From NCBI GenBank assembly GCA_035623275.1, contig DASPTT010000093.1:1-17299 (forward strand): DNA of 17,299 nucleotides, read 5' to 3'. Position numbers and translations under genes: made by a program. This DNA comes from DASPTT01 sp035623275 (GTDB taxonomy: Bacteria; Actinomycetota; Acidimicrobiia; Acidimicrobiales; UBA8190). The notes under the pieces were generated by a model. The model was not told the origin of the DNA and searched no databases. It saw only the letters and a list, made by a program, of their open reading frames with translations. How positions within the stretch are numbered: position 1 is the first letter of the stretch; every line of letters starts with the position of its first letter. Shown here in pieces: positions 13,095 through 17,299 of this stretch.

Positions 13095-13676
13095 ATGCGG
13101 ATGAAGATGCTTGCCGGCGCGCTGGTCGTGGGGGGAGTGCTGGCCATGTCGGGCGTGGTCGGTGTGGCACCTGCGGGAGCAACGACCACGCAGGGTTACT
13201 CCTGCTCGGCGATCGACGGCGTCAAGCCCGCGGTGAACGCGACCGTGACGGCGAAGGCGACCATCGACAAGACGACGAAGGTGATCTCGCTGACCGGCGT
13301 CGTGTTCAAGCTCCGCAACACCTTCGGTGTCACGGCGACGATCGACGACATCAGGTTCTACGTGAACGACCCGAACAGCACGAGCGCGCCGTACGTCGCC
13401 GGCTCGGCAGCGGCGGCGGGCGTCCCGGCAGGGTGGGCCGCCGGGCACGACTCGAGCGGCCTCTACGTCGTGTATGCCGGTTCCCAGACCTTCAAGTCGC
13501 TCGCCACGCTCACCACGGCGGCGTTGAGCGCCGGCTACAGCGACCTCGGACCGGCCAAGACGGCCATCAAGTTCACGGTGGGCACGATCACCTTCGACGT
13601 GACGGCGCCCGTTCAGGCGCCGGTGACGTGCACGCCGAAGACCCCGGAGAAGGTCATCACGCAGGTGACCGAGTAG
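13095..13676 (+). CDS. Secreted protein of unknown function
   Basis: A 193-residue protein with a clear Sec signal peptide: MRMK charged start, a hydrophobic core (LAGALVVGGVLAMSGVVGV), and a likely cleavage after APAGA at residue 29. The mature part is Thr-, Ala- and Val-rich with alternating hydrophobic residues that suggest beta-strands (NATVTAKATIDKTTKVISLT; TAIKFTVGTITFDVTAPV). It has just two cysteines, C37 and C179, near the two ends, well placed for a disulphide. There is no lipobox, LPxTG motif or C-terminal membrane helix, so it should be released or loosely wall-bound. I do not recognise the family. It has its own promoter, the best ribosome binding site in the window and a terminator-like hairpin at its stop, so it appears to be a strongly expressed single-gene unit. 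Confidence 0.88.
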   Translation: MRMKMLAGALVVGGVLAMSGVVGVAPAGATTTQGYSCSAIDGVKPAVNATVTAKATIDKTTKVISLTGVVFKLRNTFGVTATIDDIRFYVNDPNSTSAPYVAGSAAAAGVPAGWAAGHDSSGLYVVYAGSQTFKSLATLTTAALSAGYSDLGPAKTAIKFTVGTITFDVTAPVQAPVTCTPKTPEKVITQVTE

Positions 13677-13703
13677 GGACAGCAGGGGGCGGTCCCCTCG
13701 GTC
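13667..13703 (+). terminator. Two-part hairpin terminator overlapping the stop codon
   Basis: GACCGAG (13667-13673) pairs with CTCGGTC (13697-13703), and GGGAC (13676-13680) pairs with GTCCC (13692-13696). This makes 12 bp of stem around an 11-nt loop, with only TA of the stop codon bulged out. No T tract follows. Position and perfect pairing favour a transcription terminator for the secreted-protein gene. Confidence 0.6.
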
Positions 13704-13740
13704 CTCGTCGAAGGGTCGCCCGACCGCGAGAATCGGGTTC

Positions 13741-14688
13741 ATGCGAGAGCTGATCGTCCTCGGCACGGCGAGTCAGACCCCCACCCGGTACCGCAACCAC
13801 AACGGCTATCTCCTGCGCTGGGACGGCGACGGGATCCTGTTCGATCCCGGCGAGGGCACCCAGCGCCAGCTCCTGGTCGCCGGGGTGTCGCCGTGGACCT
13901 TCGGCCGCATCTGCATCACCCACTTCCACGGCGACCACTGCCTGGGTCTTCCCGGCGTCGTCCAGCGCCTGTCGCTCGACCGCGTGAGCCACCCGGTCGA
14001 GGTGATGTACCCGTCGAGCGGCCAGGTCTATGTCGACAGGCTGCTGCACGCGGCCGTCTTCGACGAGCAGGTCGACGTCCGCCAACGGCCCGTGGACGAG
14101 GCCGGCGTCGTGGATCCCGGGCCGCCCTTCGCACTGCTGGCGAAACGTCTCGACCACGAACCGGACACCCTCGGATGGCGCCTCGAGGAGCCGGGAGGCC
14201 GCACCATGCTCCCCGAGCGCCTGGCCGCCGCCGGCGTCGTCGGACCGGCGGTCGGCGAGCTCCAGCGCACCGGCACCGTGCACGTCGCCGGACGCCGCGT
14301 CGCCCTGGAGGACGTGAGCGTGGCGCGCCGTGGACAGGTCGTGGCCTTCGTCATGGACACCGGGCTCTGCGACGCCGCCTTCGAGCTGGCCCAGGGGGCC
14401 GACCTCTTGGTCTGCGAGGCGACGTTCGCATCCGCGGAGGCCGCCCTGGCCCGCCGGTACCGTCACCTGACGGCGGCGGAGGCCGGAAGGATCGCGGCGG
14501 AGGCCGGCGCGCGACGCCTGGTGATCTCCCACTTCTCCCAGCGCTATCCGGACGAGACGGTGCTGCTCGACGAGGCCCGCGCCGAGTTCGACGACGTGGT
14601 CGCCGCCCATGACTTCCTGCATGTCCCGGTCCCCGCGCGGCTGGCACCCGCCGTCAGTCCCGAGGACGGGCCCCGGTCCGAGGGGTAG
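13741..14688 (+). CDS. rnz: Ribonuclease Z (tRNA 3'-processing endonuclease)
   Basis: Metallo-beta-lactamase-fold zinc enzyme that cuts the 3' trailer from tRNA precursors. The 315 residues are close to the usual length of about 305. Diagnostic features are LGTASQTPTRYRNHNGYLL, FDPGEGTQRQL (34-44), the zinc motif HFHGDH (61-66), LDHEPDTLGWRLEEP, GELQRTGTV, FVMDTG with the metal-binding Asp, LLVCEATF, HLTAAEAGRIA and ISHFSQRY. Those motifs separate RNase Z from generic MBL hydrolases, although the position after PTR and the tRNA-binding arm are less tightly conserved. The ATG at 13741 has no Shine-Dalgarno sequence; GAGAAT lies 7 nt upstream and could be a weak leaderless -10 box. The gene converges with the crotonase gene. 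Confidence 0.94.
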   Translation: MRELIVLGTASQTPTRYRNHNGYLLRWDGDGILFDPGEGTQRQLLVAGVSPWTFGRICITHFHGDHCLGLPGVVQRLSLDRVSHPVEVMYPSSGQVYVDRLLHAAVFDEQVDVRQRPVDEAGVVDPGPPFALLAKRLDHEPDTLGWRLEEPGGRTMLPERLAAAGVVGPAVGELQRTGTVHVAGRRVALEDVSVARRGQVVAFVMDTGLCDAAFELAQGADLLVCEATFASAEAALARRYRHLTAAEAGRIAAEAGARRLVISHFSQRYPDETVLLDEARAEFDDVVAAHDFLHVPVPARLAPAVSPEDGPRSEG

Positions 14689-14696
14689 TCCCCCGG

Positions 14697-14716
14697 GCCC
14701 GGGTCGGTCGCCGGGC
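14697..14716 (+). terminator. Short hairpin after rnz
   Basis: GCCCGG (14697-14702) pairs with CCGGGC (14711-14716) around an 8-nt loop, 9 bp after the rnz stop. It lacks a T tract and its 3' half belongs to a tandem duplication, so the terminator role is tentative. Confidence 0.3.
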
Positions 14717-14771
14717 GGTCAGACGGTCAGACGGCCGGTCGGTCGCCAGGCGGTCGGACGGTCAGACGGTC
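14702..14771. repeat. 35-bp tandem duplication at the rnz/crotonase junction
   Basis: Two adjacent 35-bp copies, 14702-14736 and 14737-14771, agree at 32 of 35 positions. Inside the copies the 8-bp word CGGTCAGA is itself repeated (14717-14732). The second copy contains the last codons and the TGA of the crotonase gene (14762-14764 on the plus strand). Confidence 0.85.
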
Positions 14772-15421
14772 CAGCCGCACGCGCGGGCCGCGTCGGCGAA
14801 CAGCTGGCGCTTGTGGATGGCCAGGACCTTGCGGTCCTTGCCCGCCGTCGCTCCCGCGATCTCGACGGCCCGGTCGAGCAGCTCGTCCGGCGCGACCACC
14901 TCGTCCACGATGCCGGCGGCGAGTGCGTCGTCGGCGCCGTAGCGACGGCCGGTGAGCATGGCCTCGGCGGCCGCCGTGGCCGGGAGCCGTGCCCGGACCG
15001 CCGCCGTCATCCCCGGGCTCAGGGCGAGGCCGATGTCGACCTCGGGCAGGCACCAGTAGCCCCGTTCGCTCCGCATCAGCCGGCGGTCGAAGGTGGCACT
15101 GATCATCGCCCCCGCGGCGAAGGTGTGGCCGTTGAGCGCGGCGACGGTGTAGGCGGGGAAGACCAGCAGCCGGCCGATGAGCCGGTGCAGGCCGTCGACG
15201 ACGGGACCGACCTCGTCCGGGTGCTCCCCGAAGCGGTCGAGGTCGAGCCCGTTGGAGAAGAACCTGCCCTCCCCGGTCACCACCAGGGCAAGAGGTCCCT
15301 CGACGGCGGCGAGCTCGTCGAGGGCGCTGTGCCAGCACTCGAGCGATCGCAGGTTCACGCGGTTCTCGCCGTCGCGCCAGTGCAGGACCCGGACGTCGCC
15401 GTGGCGTTCGGTCTCGATCAT
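14762..15421 (-). CDS. Enoyl-CoA hydratase/isomerase family protein, ECI-like
   Basis: A 219-residue crotonase-fold protein, short for a hydratase (usually ~255) but typical for the small delta3,delta2-enoyl-CoA isomerase group. Motifs: VTGEGRFFSNGLDLDRF (oxyanion-hole strand), VAALNGHTFAAGAMISATFDRRLM, then RGYWCLPEVDIGL with a Glu in the region where hydratases and isomerases place a catalytic Glu, and MLTGRRYGADDALAAGIVDEVV. The pattern FFSNGLDL with NGHTFAAGAM resembles enoyl-CoA isomerases more than MenB or typical hydratases. It is therefore likely a fatty-acid beta-oxidation auxiliary enzyme, with the substrate unproven. The ATG at 15421 is the natural start; longer frames run antisense to tyrS. 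The stop codon lies inside a 35-bp tandem duplication, so the last residues may be recent. Confidence 0.88.
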   Translation of the reverse strand: MIETERHGDVRVLHWRDGENRVNLRSLECWHSALDELAAVEGPLALVVTGEGRFFSNGLDLDRFGEHPDEVGPVVDGLHRLIGRLLVFPAYTVAALNGHTFAAGAMISATFDRRLMRSERGYWCLPEVDIGLALSPGMTAAVRARLPATAAAEAMLTGRRYGADDALAAGIVDEVVAPDELLDRAVEIAGATAGKDRKVLAIHKRQLFADAARACGWTV

Positions 15422-15493
15422 GGCCCGTATCTTGGCCCACCGCCCTGGCCGCCCCGGCTCGTCCGGCCCGCAGCCCGGCGCCGGGGCACCGGG

Positions 15494-15520
15494 CCGGTGT
15501 GCCCGGTGTGCCCGGTGTGC
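15494..15520 (+). repeat. 9-bp tandem repeat, three exact units
   Basis: CCGGTGTGC occurs three times without interruption in the 132-bp divergent gap between the crotonase gene and tyrS, starting about 60 bp before the tyrS start. No promoter with a convincing match was seen in this gap; CAGGCT at 15542-15547 is the nearest -10-like word. Confidence 0.85.
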
Positions 15521-15553
15521 CGGGCGGCGGCCACGCCGTGGCAGGCTGAGACG

Positions 15554-16831
15554 ATGGTCTCGCTCGCCGCCGATCTGGCCTTCCGCGGCCTCGTCCACCA
15601 GGTCACCGACGACCGGGTCCCCGCGCGGCTCGACGGCCCGCCGCTCACGGCGTACATCGGCTTCGACCCCACGGCGGACAGCCTCCACGTGGGACACCTC
15701 GTCCAGCTCTGCAACCTTCGGCGCCTCCAGCTGGCCGGGCACCGGCCCATCGCGTTGGCCGGGGGCGGGACGGGGATGATCGGCGACCCCGGCGGCAAGA
15801 GCGAGGAGCGCCAGCTGCTCTCGGCGGACGAGCTGGCGCACAACCTGCGCGCGGTGCGCGGCCAGCTCGAACGGTTCCTCGACTTCTCGACCGCGTCCAA
15901 CGCGGCGCTGCTGCTCGACAACGGCGAGTGGCTGGGCTCGGTCGGGCTCCTCGAATTCCTCCGGGACGTCGGCAAGCACTTCACGGTCAACCAGATGGTG
16001 GCCAAGGAGTCGGTGCGCGCCCGGCTCGAGCGTCCCGAACAGGGGATCTCGTTCACCGAGTTCAGCTACATGCTGCTGCAGGCCTACGACTTCCTGCACC
16101 TCTTCGACGAGCACGGGTGCACCCTGCAGCTGGGGGCGAGCGACCAGTGGGGCAACATCACTATGGGGATCGAATTGGTCCGCAAGGTCCGGCGGGCGGA
16201 GGTCTTCGGCCTGACGACGCCCCTGGTGCTCAAGACCGACGGCACCAAGTTCGGCAAGACGGAGTCGGGCACGGTGTGGCTCGACCCGGCGCGCACCAGC
16301 CCGTTCCGCCTCTATCAGTTCTTCCTGCGGGCCGAGGACGCGGACGTGGGCGCCTACCTCCGGTACTTCACGTTCCTCGACCACGAGACGATCCGCTCCC
16401 TGGACGAGGCCACCGCCGAGCGGCCCGAGCGCCGCGAGGCGCAGCGCGCGCTGGCACGCGACGTCACCGCGTTGCTCCACGGCGAGGCGGAGGCGGCCCG
16501 GGCCGAGCAGGCGTCGGTCGCCCTCTACTCGGAGGAGATCGCCACGCTGGGCGAGCGCACCCTCCTCGAGGTGTGCGACGAGGCGCCGTCCTCCGCACTG
16601 GCGCGCTCGGTGCTCGAGGGCGGGTACCCGCTGGTCGACGCCCTCGCCGCGTCGGGCCTGGTGGCGTCGAAGAACCAGGCCCGGGCCGCCATCTCGGGCG
16701 GCGGCGCCTACGTGAACAACCGCCGTGTCGACGACGTCGACGCGCGCCTCGGTGCCGACGACCTGCTCTTCGGCAAGTACGCCCTGCTGCGCCGGGGACG
16801 CCGGGACTACCATCTCGTCCGGTTCGAGTAG
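15554..16831 (+). CDS. tyrS: Tyrosyl-tRNA synthetase
   Basis: Class I aminoacyl-tRNA synthetase that charges tRNA-Tyr in the cytoplasm. The 425 residues are full length for the bacterial type. The tyrosine pocket start YIGFDPTADSLHVGHL carries the HIGH-like HVGH (45-48). GGGTGMIGDPGGKSEER, FTEFSYMLLQAYDF and LGASDQWGNITMG follow, then the second signature KFGKT (232-236), the normal bacterial TyrRS form of KMSKS. The C-terminal S4 RNA-binding domain is recognisable (LVASKNQARAAISGGGAYVNNRRV). The ATG at 15554 is preceded by no Shine-Dalgarno sequence. No T-box leader is visible in the short upstream region. The gene is divergent from the crotonase gene, and the following small gene begins 61 bp after its stop. 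Confidence 0.97.
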   Translation: MVSLAADLAFRGLVHQVTDDRVPARLDGPPLTAYIGFDPTADSLHVGHLVQLCNLRRLQLAGHRPIALAGGGTGMIGDPGGKSEERQLLSADELAHNLRAVRGQLERFLDFSTASNAALLLDNGEWLGSVGLLEFLRDVGKHFTVNQMVAKESVRARLERPEQGISFTEFSYMLLQAYDFLHLFDEHGCTLQLGASDQWGNITMGIELVRKVRRAEVFGLTTPLVLKTDGTKFGKTESGTVWLDPARTSPFRLYQFFLRAEDADVGAYLRYFTFLDHETIRSLDEATAERPERREAQRALARDVTALLHGEAEAARAEQASVALYSEEIATLGERTLLEVCDEAPSSALARSVLEGGYPLVDALAASGLVASKNQARAAISGGGAYVNNRRVDDVDARLGADDLLFGKYALLRRGRRDYHLVRFE

Positions 16832-16892
16832 GACGCGGCCGCAGGGAACCGGCGCCTGCCCGGCGAACCGCACCGTCAGCCCAGGGAGCCCG

Positions 16893-17057
16893 ATGACCAC
16901 CGACACCGACGCGACCGGCGTCTACGCCGCCTTCCCTGTGACGACGGCGTTCCAATTCGCCGAGTACCGCATCGAGCGGACGCTCGGGACGTGCTTCGGG
17001 CTCACCGAGATCGCCGCGTACGGCACCGCCGTCGTCCTGGCCGCTCGCCAGAGCTGA
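16893..17057 (+). CDS. Small protein, 54 residues, possibly a truncated YbjQ/UPF0145-like segment
   Basis: The ATG at 16893 follows AGGGAG by 4 nt and gives 54 residues ending at TGA. The segment PVTTAFQFAEYRIERTLGTCFG loosely resembles the opening of UPF0145/YbjQ domains, where a VTT...YRI...LG...G pattern begins the first strands. The remainder of that domain is missing, so it is either a relic, a minimal member, or an unrelated small protein. The TGA overlaps the ATG of the next gene as TGATG, which argues that the frame is translated. There is no signal peptide. The family resemblance is my reading of a short motif and needs a profile search. Confidence 0.5.
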   Translation: MTTDTDATGVYAAFPVTTAFQFAEYRIERTLGTCFGLTEIAAYGTAVVLAARQS

Positions 17058-17299
17058 TGCTCGTCGCGCTCATCGGCGTGGTCCTCATCGCCGCGGTCAT
17101 CGTCGCGGCCGCCATGAGCCTGTTCCTGCGCCGCCACGGGGAGCAGGCCGCGCCCGACCCGGGATGGGTCGCCACCGACGAGGTCTTTCGCGACCCCGCG
17201 TCCGAGCGCCTCATGCGGGTGTGGCTGGATGCCGAGGAGCAGCGCCACTACGTCCCCGAGCGCGCCGGGCCCGGCGCGGGCGCCCGGGGTCGTCCGCGG
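17057..17299 (+). CDS. Small membrane-anchored hypothetical protein, 3' end outside window
   Basis: The ATG at 17057 overlaps the preceding stop as TGATG and the frame is open for 81 codons to the window edge. Residues 2-24 form one hydrophobic helix (LVALIGVVLIAAVIVAAAMS) followed by LRRH, which predicts an N-out, C-in single-span anchor by the positive-inside rule. The soluble part holds WVATDEVFRDPASERLMRVWLD and QRHYVPE, a W/Y-rich pattern that looks conserved but that I cannot assign to a named family. The final residues are Gly/Arg/Pro-rich. Coupling to the upstream 54-residue gene suggests they act together. Confidence 0.65.
   Translation, partial: MLVALIGVVLIAAVIVAAAMSLFLRRHGEQAAPDPGWVATDEVFRDPASERLMRVWLDAEEQRHYVPERAGPGAGARGRPR

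Noticed and set aside
16247..16261. KFGKT in place of KMSKS in tyrS as a missing key motif
   Set aside because: KFGKS/T is the normal form in bacterial tyrosyl-tRNA synthetases.
15422..16906. Minus-strand frame extending the crotonase gene across tyrS
   Set aside because: Antisense to the fully motif-supported tyrS; crotonase similarity starts at the ATG at 15421.

Overview
The window is very GC-rich DNA. Its genes use many GTG starts, end mostly in TGA, overlap often by GTGA, and rarely carry a Shine-Dalgarno sequence. Several genes instead have a TAnnnT box 7-8 nt before the start codon, the pattern of leaderless actinobacterial transcripts. Together with the protein content this suggests a high-GC actinobacterium, possibly of the Acidimicrobiia type. 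That placement is inference; there is no rRNA here to prove it.

Layout. The window opens in the 3' part of dnaE (3-1427, +). Two uncharacterised genes follow (1661-2350 + and 2364-3083 -), then a 677-residue thioredoxin/DUF255 protein (3216-5249 -) divergent from an SDR oxidoreductase (5326-6090 +). The centre is a menaquinone locus: menE (-), menB-menA (+, overlapping by GTGA), menH (-) and menD (+, start codon 5 bp from that of menH). These enzymes cover SEPHCHC formation (MenD), SHCHC formation (MenH), OSB activation (MenE), naphthoyl ring closure (MenB) and prenylation (MenA). menF, menC and the final methyltransferase are not in the window. A GNAT gene overlaps the end of menD, then come a PRDX5-like peroxiredoxin, a secreted protein of unknown function, rnz (RNase Z), a convergent crotonase-family gene, tyrS, and a TGATG-coupled pair of small genes running off the right edge.

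The most unusual feature is a family of 15-bp tandem repeats. Two arrays of exactly seven units (3104-3208 read on -, 7315-7419 read on +) each lie in front of a gene on the strand in which they read. In each, a repeat-containing small open frame stops at a TGA that overlaps the GTG start of the next gene (GTGA). The 7315 array leads straight into menB. A two-copy relative of the second array forms the 3' end of menH. Other short tandem duplications lie at the rnz/crotonase junction and upstream of tyrS. I see no rRNA, tRNA, CRISPR array, insertion sequence, integrase or phage gene.
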